In this document: positions 27,637 to 34,525 of the stretch, in pieces
Position numbering within the stretch: position 1 is the stretch's first letter
How the letters are laid out: every line of letters begins with the position of its first letter
Virus record (IMG/VR): IMGVR_UViG_3300042864_000650
Location: 1 to 46,137 of that record
From: a virus
DNA: 46,137 nucleotides
Direction: 5' to 3' (one strand)
Translations under genes and position numbers: made by a program
Notes under the pieces: generated by a model
Told to the model about the DNA's origin: nothing
Database searches by the model: none
The model's input: the letters and a program-made list of their open reading frames with translations, nothing else

Positions 27637-29520
27637 ATGAACGGAATTACACCAAGGCAACAACGTGACATACATGATGCGTTAGAACAACGTACCAGCC
27701 CACTAGAAATGGTTGGGTGCATTGACAACTGGATTAGCGCAATGGAATTAGAGAAACTGACATTCAAGTCAGCATCCTCATTGCTTGATTACTTGGCATA
27801 TCTGCCAGTAGAGCGCACACCTGCGCTAGCGCACATCCCTGAAGAAGTCACACGCATTATTGTGAACACTGCCAAAGGTAAATGCCATCTCTGTGATGAA
27901 GTAGTCCTTGCTGGTGCAGGGCACAAGGTCTTTCTAAAGGGTGCGTGGCGTACATTTCATGCCGTTGATAAGTGCTCTGCCGTAACTGTCGTACCTGACG
28001 TTACGTATTCTTCAGCGTTGCGTTCTGCACTTGATGAGTTCGTACAAACGTTAGACAAAGTGGTGCCACCGATTATCCCTGACGGAGGTTTATTTACTTT
28101 GTCAAATGCCAAGGATTTTGACCTTGATTTTGACCTACAACTACCTCTCCTTGGTTATCAGAAGTCAGCCATTGAGTTCGTTCGCCGTACACGCCGTACG
28201 TTGGTATGTCAGGACATGGGTCTTGGTAAAACGCCCATCGGCATTGCTGTAGCGCATATGGCTGTCAAGGAAGGTCACAAGGTGATGGTATCCGTACCAC
28301 CAAACCTCGTGTACCAATGGAAAGCAGAACTAAAGAGGTTTGCTCCTTGGCTCAAGGTGTCATCCATCAAGGGTCGTAAGCCATACAAGTTGCCAAAATG
28401 TGACGTGCTGTTAGTGCCCGACTCCATCATTGAGGCTTGGCAGAATGTCCTTGCTGGCAAGTTCACCAGCCTTGTCGTTGATGAGGCTCACCGTTTCAAG
28501 ACTGAGAACAGCAATCGCACTAAAGGCTTGTCCCGTATTGCTACACAGGTTCCCAAGGATGGTTACTGCGTGTTGCTGTCGGGAACCATCATTCCTAACC
28601 GTCCGTCTGAGTTTATTTCTCCGTTGAAGATTATCGGCAGGCTTGACCCAGTGTTCGGTACTAAGAGACAGTTCCTTACCCGTTACTGTGATTACAAGAT
28701 GGTCAATGGGTTTCCTAACACCAGTGGAGCCTCTAACACATCAGAACTAAATGAGATACTGCGCTCCACCGTCTACACACGTACACGCAAGGTGGATGTA
28801 CTGGAAGACCTTCCCCCCAAAAGACGTGCCCAGTTAGACGTTGAGTTGTCTGAGGCATCTATGAACAAGTATCGCAAGGCTGAGGAAGATTTCCTTGCTT
28901 GGGTGATGGAGAACTATGGCAATGATGCGTACATGGCAGCGAGCAAGGCTCCCGTCATTACAGAGATAAATAAACTTAGGCAGTTGCTTGGTGAAGCAAA
29001 GGTAGAGCCAGCATGTGCTCACATCCGTTCATTGCTGGAGGCAGGAGAGCAAGTCATTGCATTTGCGTACCACACCAATGTAATCAACGCCATCAAGGAG
29101 CACTTCAAGAACGATGGAGTTGTCGTAGTTGCTGGTGGCATGACTGCTGAAACAAAGAACAACGCTGTCAATAAGTTCACCAGTGGAGAGGCTCGGTTGT
29201 TCATTGGACAATACGATGCATCAAGCGTAGGACTCAACCTTCAAGTCGCCAGCCACGTGGTCATGGTTGAAATACCATGGTCGCCCAGCGTTGGTGCACA
29301 GGCAGAGGACAGGGCATGGCGCTATGGCGTCAAGAATGCCGTAGTCGCTTGGTGGCTGACAGCCATTGACACTGAGTCACCAACCATTGACGCTCGTATG
29401 TGGGCAATCTGCAATGCTAAACAAGAAACTATCTCTGCTTGCCTTGATGGTTGGGGAGAGGACATGAACGCTGAGGCAGGTAGTGTGACAGCCCTTCTAC
29501 TTTCGGAGATGATGGGGTGA
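27637..29520 (+). CDS. SNF2-family DNA helicase/translocase
   Basis: The 627-aa protein has QxxA...Walker A QDMGLGKTPIGIAVA (~192-206), motif Ia MVSVPPNLVYQWK, DEAH box LVVDEAHRF (~282-285), motif III VLLSGTIIPNRPSEF, and a C-terminal RecA domain with VASHVVMVEIPWSPSVGAQA and EDRAWRYG. This is the SNF2/SMARCAL1-like organisation common in phage replication or recombination genes. Residues ~80-115 hold CHLC plus a later Cys, a possible zinc knuckle. ATG is 6 nt from TAAGGT, so a leaderless mRNA is predicted. Confidence 0.9.
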   Translation: MNGITPRQQRDIHDALEQRTSPLEMVGCIDNWISAMELEKLTFKSASSLLDYLAYLPVERTPALAHIPEEVTRIIVNTAKGKCHLCDEVVLAGAGHKVFLKGAWRTFHAVDKCSAVTVVPDVTYSSALRSALDEFVQTLDKVVPPIIPDGGLFTLSNAKDFDLDFDLQLPLLGYQKSAIEFVRRTRRTLVCQDMGLGKTPIGIAVAHMAVKEGHKVMVSVPPNLVYQWKAELKRFAPWLKVSSIKGRKPYKLPKCDVLLVPDSIIEAWQNVLAGKFTSLVVDEAHRFKTENSNRTKGLSRIATQVPKDGYCVLLSGTIIPNRPSEFISPLKIIGRLDPVFGTKRQFLTRYCDYKMVNGFPNTSGASNTSELNEILRSTVYTRTRKVDVLEDLPPKRRAQLDVELSEASMNKYRKAEEDFLAWVMENYGNDAYMAASKAPVITEINKLRQLLGEAKVEPACAHIRSLLEAGEQVIAFAYHTNVINAIKEHFKNDGVVVVAGGMTAETKNNAVNKFTSGEARLFIGQYDASSVGLNLQVASHVVMVEIPWSPSVGAQAEDRAWRYGVKNAVVAWWLTAIDTESPTIDARMWAICNAKQETISACLDGWGEDMNAEAGSVTALLLSEMMG

Positions 29521-29530
29521 CCCCCCCCCC

Positions 29531-29563
29531 TACCCCATGCAGACACCACTCAACAAGTAAAGT
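29531..29563 (+). promoter_or_regulatory. Array promoter for 29607 (plus strand)
   Basis: A 13-nt C tract interrupted only by T follows the helicase TGA: TACCCC, 21 nt, TAAAGT. The mRNA would have a ~37-nt leader with a GGGGC-AAC-GCCCC hairpin (29574-29586) and AAGGA. Confidence 0.8.
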
Positions 29564-29573
29564 AATAATAACA

Positions 29574-29586
29574 GGGGCAACGCCCC
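29574..29586 (+). promoter_or_regulatory. 5' UTR hairpin of DUF932 gene
   Basis: GGGGC-AAC-GCCCC sits near the predicted 5' end, 20 nt before the ATG at 29607. A 5' stem can stabilise abundant phage mRNAs. Confidence 0.5.
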
Positions 29587-29606
29587 ACAAACATAAGGAA
29601 TATGAA

Positions 29607-30638
29607 ATGAGCAAAGAGTCATCACGTACGCTAAATACAATGACACTAATCGGCAATGTAGCCAAGCGTGGATACAACGCATGGCATTATCGTGCAGAGT
29701 CCCAAGGCGATGAGCCAAACCACTATGACGGAGCAATCCCCATTGAAGATGTTGAGCGCCGCCTCTTCTTTTGGAACGCCGTTGAAACACCAATCTACAT
29801 TGCACTCCATGACGCTGATGGAAACATCATTCGTTACGTTGAACAGACTGACCGTAAGGCAATCATGCGTGATGACAACAACCACGTAATGGGAGTCTTC
29901 AAGGAGAACTATGCCATCCACCAGTACCGTCACACACTGCTTGACAATGTCAGCAACATCATTGACGACAACCAGTTGGTCGTAGACTCTGCTGGATGCT
30001 TACGTGAAGGTGGCATCGCTTGGGTAGCAGTATCCATGCCTGACAACATTCAGACCACTGCTGGTTTCCCTGTACGTCCAATCTTGTTGGCAACCACCAG
30101 CCACAACGGAACCATTTCCACCACGTACAAGCAGGTGTACAACGCCCCAGTATGTGACAACACCTTGTTTGCAGGACTTGCTACAGATGGTGCACAGTTC
30201 AAGGCTCGCCATAGTAAGAACAGCAACATGCAACTCCAATCCATTCGTCAGGCATTGGACATCATGTTCACTATGACTGAAGACATCATTGCAGAGATTG
30301 AGCGTTTGTCTAACACCAGCGTAAATAGCAATGAGTGGGATGCCATTGTCAATCGCCTTGCACCTGTCGGTGAAGAAGGAACGGTTTGTCAGTCTGCTAT
30401 CTCACGGATGCAGAACAAGCAAGACATTCTTCGCACCATGTACAACTCTGACCCAATGGTTGCACCATGGCAGGGAACAGCACTGGGAGTCGTGCAGGTC
30501 TTCAATACCTACCAGCACCACATTGCTGGTAACAACAAGACACGTTCAGAACGTAATGCCATGAACTCCATCAACGGAAGAATAGAGCAGGCTGATGCCC
30601 ACGTAATGAGTGTGCTCAATGAACTGGTGTTGTTGTGA
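29607..30638 (+). CDS. DUF932 phage/plasmid-like protein
   Basis: From ATG 29607 (AAGGA 8 nt upstream) the 343-aa protein begins MSKESSRTLNTMTLIGNVAK. It carries RRLFFWNAVETPIYIALHDA, VMGVFKENYAIHQYRHTLLD, SAGCLREGGIAWVAVSMPDN and PVRPILLATTSHNGTISTTY, the sequence of segments typical of the DUF932 (TIGR03299) family of phages and plasmids. That family is linked to replication or recombination regions but has no proven activity. The earlier in-frame start lies in the promoter and was rejected. Confidence 0.85.
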   Translation: MSKESSRTLNTMTLIGNVAKRGYNAWHYRAESQGDEPNHYDGAIPIEDVERRLFFWNAVETPIYIALHDADGNIIRYVEQTDRKAIMRDDNNHVMGVFKENYAIHQYRHTLLDNVSNIIDDNQLVVDSAGCLREGGIAWVAVSMPDNIQTTAGFPVRPILLATTSHNGTISTTYKQVYNAPVCDNTLFAGLATDGAQFKARHSKNSNMQLQSIRQALDIMFTMTEDIIAEIERLSNTSVNSNEWDAIVNRLAPVGEEGTVCQSAISRMQNKQDILRTMYNSDPMVAPWQGTALGVVQVFNTYQHHIAGNNKTRSERNAMNSINGRIEQADAHVMSVLNELVLL

Positions 30639-30703
30639 CCCTTAGCAAGGGTGTGACCATAGCGGTAGGGGAAGGGGAGGCGGAAACCGCCGTCTCTTTC
30701 CCT
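30638..30703 (+). promoter_or_regulatory. Two hairpins between DUF932 and whiB genes
   Basis: ACCCTT-AGC-AAGGGT (30638-30652) is followed by a longer stem, 30668-30703, with core GGCGG-AAA-CCGCC and outer GGGAAGGGGA/TCTCTTTCCC pairing around one bulged G. They may act as terminator or as leader of the WhiB gene. No long T tract follows. Confidence 0.5.
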
Positions 30704-30718
30704 AACCTTCGGCATGTC

Positions 30719-31000
30719 ATGAGTACAGGGTGGAGGGAGTACGCCAACTGCGGGAAACTACCCAAGAACGTCTTTTTTGATTACAACTCAGTAGGACTCA
30801 AAAAGGGAGAGAAGAAAGAACGTATTAGTACAGCAATGAATGCCTGTAAGAATTGTACTGTTAGTAAGCAATGCTATGAGTTTGCTGTTCTCAACAATGA
30901 ACCGCATGGTATTTGGGCAGGAACCTTTCCCTCCGATAGACGCAAACTCTTTGCAGAGTTCAAGAAGACAGGGAGTTTAGAACTTCTAACAGTTGTTTAG
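30719..31000 (+). CDS. whiB: WhiB-family Fe-S regulator (small)
   Basis: From ATG 30719 the 93-aa protein has four conserved Cys: C11 (ANCGK), C43 and C46 (CKNC) and C52 (KQC), plus GIWAGTF in the usual G[VI]WGG place and a basic DRRK. WhiB-like proteins hold a 4Fe-4S cluster and bind region 4 of the principal sigma factor. A GTG at 30635 would add 28 residues encoded by the leader hairpins and overlap the DUF932 stop; it is possible but less likely. Its 3' end overlaps the converging glycosyltransferase gene by 41 bp. Confidence 0.85.
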   Translation: MSTGWREYANCGKLPKNVFFDYNSVGLKKGEKKERISTAMNACKNCTVSKQCYEFAVLNNEPHGIWAGTFPSDRRKLFAEFKKTGSLELLTVV

Positions 31001-32048
31001 TACCAACCCCGATGTCCCTCTTCCATGAGGCTTCACGCAATGCGGAGCCTTCGGAGGAACGGATGTCGGGGTTTTTTAGTGCCCGTAAATGAGACAACCA
31101 TTGCTTCGGTTTCTTTGCGGTACGACCAATGCCCCACTCCTCACAAAGTTTGTGATACGCAGGAAGGTCAGAACCGACCCAAGGGATACCAGAGGCAGAG
31201 TATTCAAGAAGTTTGATGTCAGACTTAGCGTGGTTGAATGGCATGTCGCTAAGTGGAGCCACACCCACTTCCATTCTTAGTAACTCTGGGTAACGCTCTG
31301 GGTCAAGCGCTGGGTAACGTTCTACAGACTCTTCAAGAACGCCCCACTTGCTTGCTACTGATGGTGCTCCTATGTGATATCCAGCATGCATCAAAAGTAT
31401 CTCATTGTTGTCATACAGTGGTTTCATAATGCCAGAAAGTATCTCAAGGTCGTTACTTCGGTGATTTGTTGAACCTACCCAACCAACCACTGGAAGCGTG
31501 GTGTCGCTATGTTGAACGGGTGTAAATCGTGCCACGTCCACGGTGTTTTCAATAACCAAAATAGGACAACGTACAAAGGCAGAGATGCGTTCAGCCAAAT
31601 AGTTGGTAGACACAGTTACAAGGTTGCTGGCACTAAGAACGCCTTTGTAGTGGTTGATGTTCTCATTAGGGTTAGTCTTTGGGTGTGAGGATGCATAAGC
31701 GCCATTGCTAGGGTGCAACCCCCAGTACCAGTCGTCAAGGTCGTTGATAATGACCTGTCCGTACGCCTGAGCCTCTTTTATGTGTGTAGCCAAAGTAGCA
31801 TGCATAAGTCGTTGCATGTAAATAATGTCTACGTCTTGATAGTTGTGTTCACCAATACCATCACTAGTGTCAATGGAAAAGTGTGTACGGTTCCATACCA
31901 ATGTGCCCATACAAACTTCAATGCCTTCATTGGCAATCTTGTCCATGTATTGACCAAGGCGAACCCAACCAGCGCCACCCCAATGGGTAACGCCATCTTG
32001 TGACCTACTCGCTGGTACTCGGTCTCCGCTTGCTATTCCCAGTTTCAT
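30960..32048 (-). CDS. GT-B glycosyltransferase
   Basis: The 362-aa protein shows a GT-B double-Rossmann plan: N-terminal GGAGWVRLGQYMD, linker VVGWVGSTNHRSNDLEILSG, and a donor-side region GVAPLSDMPFNHAKSDIKLL with EYSASGIPWVGSDLPAYHKL, resembling family GT4 donor-binding segments. It likely transfers a sugar to a host or phage acceptor. AAGT/GGAAG lies before the ATG. Its 3' codons contain the terminator of the opposing whiB gene. Confidence 0.8.
   Translation of the reverse strand: MKLGIASGDRVPASRSQDGVTHWGGAGWVRLGQYMDKIANEGIEVCMGTLVWNRTHFSIDTSDGIGEHNYQDVDIIYMQRLMHATLATHIKEAQAYGQVIINDLDDWYWGLHPSNGAYASSHPKTNPNENINHYKGVLSASNLVTVSTNYLAERISAFVRCPILVIENTVDVARFTPVQHSDTTLPVVGWVGSTNHRSNDLEILSGIMKPLYDNNEILLMHAGYHIGAPSVASKWGVLEESVERYPALDPERYPELLRMEVGVAPLSDMPFNHAKSDIKLLEYSASGIPWVGSDLPAYHKLCEEWGIGRTAKKPKQWLSHLRALKNPDIRSSEGSALREASWKRDIGVGTKQLLEVLNSLSS
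31005..31077 (+). terminator. Rho-independent terminator inside coding DNA
   Basis: AACCCCGA pairs with TCGGGGTT (plus TCC/GGA, with a 2-bp mismatch) around an inner AGGCT/AGCCT stem, then T6 (31072-31077). It follows the WhiB stop and terminates plus-strand transcription. On the other strand the same bases encode KNPDIRSSEG to DIGV of the glycosyltransferase. Confidence 0.8.
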
Positions 32049-32178
32049 TTTGTACTTCCAATTCTATTGCTCTGTTGGCTTTTTTTTGGCACTTGTGTAT
32101 GGGTGGTGATACCAAAGTGATACCAGTGGAGATACTTACTCCACATGCTTTGCATGCATACTTTATTTCTTGTGACAT
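32005..32178 (-). CDS. Small zinc-finger-like protein (57 aa)
   Basis: Begins MSQEIKYACKACGVSISTGI and has PPIHKCQKK, giving a CxxC and a H-x-C, a possible zinc site. It starts 5 bp after the lysin stop and its 3' end overlaps the glycosyltransferase start by 44 bp, a rather large overlap that lowers confidence. Function unknown. Confidence 0.5.
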   Translation of the reverse strand: MSQEIKYACKACGVSISTGITLVSPPIHKCQKKANRAIELEVQNETGNSKRRPSTSE

Positions 32179-32182
32179 GTCG

Positions 32183-32776
32183 TCATTGTAGTGGCATTTT
32201 CAGGTACTTGTCCAGCATGTCTGTTGCATGCACAGTTTGTTGGGTGTATTCAATACGTAATGGTTTACGTGTCTTCCAGTTCACACAGTCCCTGCCCCAG
32301 TTACTGGAGTCACGCCATCCAATAGCAGGGCGAAAGAATGGTCTGTTGTTCAACTTGTCATCAAGTGTCTTGAATACATTCTTGGTTTGGTATCCAAAGA
32401 ATGCCAAACGATTAGCAACAATAATTTGTTCTTCTTTGGTTGCATTCTTAGGGGAGTGTGAGAACTCTCTACCTCCAAAGCCTTGCCACGCTGATTGCGC
32501 CATACCAAGTCCACCTGCATAGTAACCACCATCTTTCCAGTTGTGGTTAGTCTCACACCAAGACACTGCTTCCCAAAACTTAATGGAGCCAGCCTTTCCT
32601 GTTTTGAACTGTGCTCTTAGTTCGGGGTGCATCATGTTGGTTGACATACTGTGCACTTTAGGAACTGTGATTACAACTGTCGTTGTACTCGCCTCTGGCT
32701 CATCACCTCCTGTCGTTATGGCACCAAAGAAGGTGGTAGCGGAAAGGGTAATTGCTGTAATGAGGCGATAAATCAT
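32183..32776 (-). CDS. Rpf-like transglycosylase endolysin
   Basis: From ATG 32776 (GGAG 6 nt upstream) the 197-aa protein has a signal peptide or signal-anchor (MIYRLITAITLSATTFFGAI), then an Rpf-type domain: KFWEAVSWCETNHNW (catalytic Glu after Cys), GGYYAGGLGMAQSAWQGFGG and NATKEEQIIVANRLAFFGY. Rpf domains cleave peptidoglycan glycan strands and are typical of actinobacteria. The longer in-frame start overlaps the terminator-like stem-loop upstream and was rejected. A role in lysis is likely; wall remodelling is the alternative. Confidence 0.8.
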   Translation of the reverse strand: MIYRLITAITLSATTFFGAITTGGDEPEASTTTVVITVPKVHSMSTNMMHPELRAQFKTGKAGSIKFWEAVSWCETNHNWKDGGYYAGGLGMAQSAWQGFGGREFSHSPKNATKEEQIIVANRLAFFGYQTKNVFKTLDDKLNNRPFFRPAIGWRDSSNWGRDCVNWKTRKPLRIEYTQQTVHATDMLDKYLKMPLQ

Positions 32777-32808
32777 CTGTCTCCAATGTTTGTCCAATAA
32801 TGCAAAGA

Positions 32809-32859
32809 ACCCATACCAAGAGAGCACTAGGTGCTCGGGGGTAAAGCCTTGGTATGGGT
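32809..32859 (-). terminator. Stem-loop between WhiB and lysin genes
   Basis: A perfect 12-bp inverted repeat, ACCCATACCAAG / CTTGGTATGGGT, encloses GAGCAC-TAG-GTGCTC. On the minus strand it follows the WhiB stop and is followed by TTCTTTG. Likely terminator or mRNA stabiliser. Confidence 0.65.
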
Positions 32860-32882
32860 CTCTAGTTACATTTTACACGCAA

Positions 32883-33293
32883 TCAGGTTGAAAGCAAGTT
32901 GAAACGCAACATTTCTAAATCTTGAACAGGTTCACCATGCTTTGGAATGACGTTTATGTTGATTTTATTTGTGGGTTGATTATGCCCGTCAATACAATCA
33001 GAACAGCGACACCCTTGTCGGTATCTAATCCATGAACCATGCTGTTTTATTGCTGATGGCTTTGGATTAGTAGTAACAATAACTGTTCGCTCTTGTGGAG
33101 TGAGACCACCCCACATGCCCCATTTCTCGTCAATGCCTGCGTCTAAGCACTTATCCCATACAGGGCAACGATGGCACACCTCACGTCCAATAGCGTAATA
33201 GTTATCGGGAACGTCAGTATCTAATGGTGGATACCAGAAGTCGTTTCTACGTTTGCGGCAAGATGCCTCTTCCATCCACAGGTGTAATTGCAT
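32883..33293 (-). CDS. whiB: WhiB-family regulator with C-terminal Cys extension
   Basis: The 136-aa protein has the four WhiB cysteines, C12, C40, C43 and C49 (SCRKRR, VCHRCPVWDKC), and WGMWGGLTPQER. After this core there is an added module, HGSWIRYRQGCRCSDCIDGH, with three more Cys and His, common in actinophage proteins and likely metal-binding. WhiB proteins modify sigma-factor promoter choice. It is TAATG-coupled to the coiled-coil gene. Confidence 0.85.
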   Translation of the reverse strand: MQLHLWMEEASCRKRRNDFWYPPLDTDVPDNYYAIGREVCHRCPVWDKCLDAGIDEKWGMWGGLTPQERTVIVTTNPKPSAIKQHGSWIRYRQGCRCSDCIDGHNQPTNKININVIPKHGEPVQDLEMLRFNLLST

Positions 33294-33478
33294 TACAAAT
33301 CCATTTTGCCTTCTCTAGCAATTCTAAGAACCGCTTCAGTGCTGTCTTCAACAGCAACCAGTATTTGTTCATAACGTTTCTTGAGTGCTTCATAGTCTGC
33401 TTTGAGTTGTGCGTAATCTTCATTTGTTGTGTAGCCCATCGCACGTGCGTAGGCTTGTTTTGTTTCTTCAGTGTCCAC
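33293..33478 (-). CDS. Coiled-coil hypothetical protein (61 aa)
   Basis: A single helix-rich protein, YAQLKADYEALKKRYEQILV. The start is uncertain: GTG at 33478 overlaps the stop of the preceding gene, while GTG 33502 and TTG 33532 lie further upstream in frame. Operon position between WhiB and the DUF6378-like gene is clear. Possible WhiB partner; function unknown. Confidence 0.55.
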   Translation of the reverse strand: MDTEETKQAYARAMGYTTNEDYAQLKADYEALKKRYEQILVAVEDSTEAVLRIAREGKMDL

Positions 33479-33794
33479 TAGGTTTGTACATTTGTTCAGC
33501 ACACTCCCAACCACATCCTGCGTATCCAGCAATGTCTAACCAATGGTCTTGCTTTTCAGGGGACTGTGCTAAACGAGATACCTTTACAAGCAACATCATG
33601 ACAGCAACATCATGTGGGTCAAGAAATACTTCTCCACCAGTATTACGTGTAATAACAATACGGCGTAAGTAGGCTTCCCACATAGAGGCTGTAAGTGAGA
33701 AGTCGTCAATGGGGTCGCCATATTGAACGTTACGGTCTCCGTCAATTAGGTTAGAAGCATCTACCAACAGTTTTGCTCGTGAAGATGTAGTCAT
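33468..33794 (-). CDS. DUF6378-like phage protein
   Basis: From the TAATG-coupled ATG 33794 the 108-aa product has LVDASNLIDGDRNVQYGDP, LDPHDVAVMMLLVKVSRLAQ and DHWLDIAGYAGCGWE. This is the order of a widespread phage family (GDR-x-x-x-YGDP ... LK-x-R ... D-x-W-x-DLAGY) often near nucleotide metabolism genes. The adjacent deoxyribonucleotidase-like gene agrees with that. Confidence 0.75.
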   Translation of the reverse strand: MTTSSRAKLLVDASNLIDGDRNVQYGDPIDDFSLTASMWEAYLRRIVITRNTGGEVFLDPHDVAVMMLLVKVSRLAQSPEKQDHWLDIAGYAGCGWECAEQMYKPSGH

Positions 33795-34525
33795 TAGTTT
33801 CGCCAAACCCCATCGTCTTTTGTTGGGTACGTCCAAATTGGTTCTGGTTTCTTATGAGGTTCTACTGGGTACCGTTCATGCAATTTTTTCATGTATGGAG
33901 ATGGCTTTTCTTCTTTGTAGTACGTTGCTAATTTCTTAGACATAGAAGTCTTTTCAGTTTTCTTTACAAGGTTGTAACCACGTATGAGGGATACTAATTC
34001 AGACAAGTTATTTACACGTGTTGCGTCTTCTTTATGTGTGTTCCATGCACGAGTCATAAGAACAGGAATGATGTCATTCTTTTCTGCTTCATCGTAATAC
34101 TGGACATGGTCGTCAATAATAAGTGCTTGACCTTTTGCAATCTTTGTGAGAAAGCCTTTTGTGGGGTTAAAGTGCAGACTGTCAGCAACCAAACCTTGTG
34201 CAGTCAGCCACTTAGCCGTTTGCTCCCATGCGGCTTGAGGACGTGCGGTGAGGACGTGGATTTTGATACCCATAGCACGTAGTTCATTCCATGCATCTGT
34301 TACCCCTGCGTAGGGTTTTTGAGAAGAGAACACTTCGTAGTTTGTAGCGGCGTCTTCTACCCATTCATGAAATGTGTGTTCATCCATGTCCCAGTCTTCA
34401 TAGAAATGCCAACTTGTTGGCTCAGGAAGAAACAACTTTCCTTGACGTTCAGCACAATAACTTTTGAAAGCATTGACAAAGGGGTAAACAACCCCATCCA
34501 TGTCCATGCCAATGTCGGTAATCAT
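33794..34525 (-). CDS. HAD-family 5'(3')-deoxyribonucleotidase-like
   Basis: The 243-aa protein starts MITDIGMDMDGVVYPFVNAF: DMDGVV is the HAD motif I. Motif II is near VLTARPQA and LIIDDHVQYYDEA supplies the acidic motif. The extended C-terminus is basic and ends PTKDDGVWRN. NT5C-like enzymes dephosphorylate deoxynucleotides. Start chosen at 34525 because it makes an ATGA overlap with RmlB; ATG 34534 is possible. Confidence 0.75.
   Translation of the reverse strand: MITDIGMDMDGVVYPFVNAFKSYCAERQGKLFLPEPTSWHFYEDWDMDEHTFHEWVEDAATNYEVFSSQKPYAGVTDAWNELRAMGIKIHVLTARPQAAWEQTAKWLTAQGLVADSLHFNPTKGFLTKIAKGQALIIDDHVQYYDEAEKNDIIPVLMTRAWNTHKEDATRVNNLSELVSLIRGYNLVKKTEKTSMSKKLATYYKEEKPSPYMKKLHERYPVEPHKKPEPIWTYPTKDDGVWRN

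Noticed and set aside
18321-29563. The repeated C-rich elements as terminators or CRISPR-like repeats
   Set aside because: They lack self-pairing stems and T tracts, spacing between copies varies with gene length, orientation follows genes, and each fixes a -10 hexamer at a constant distance.
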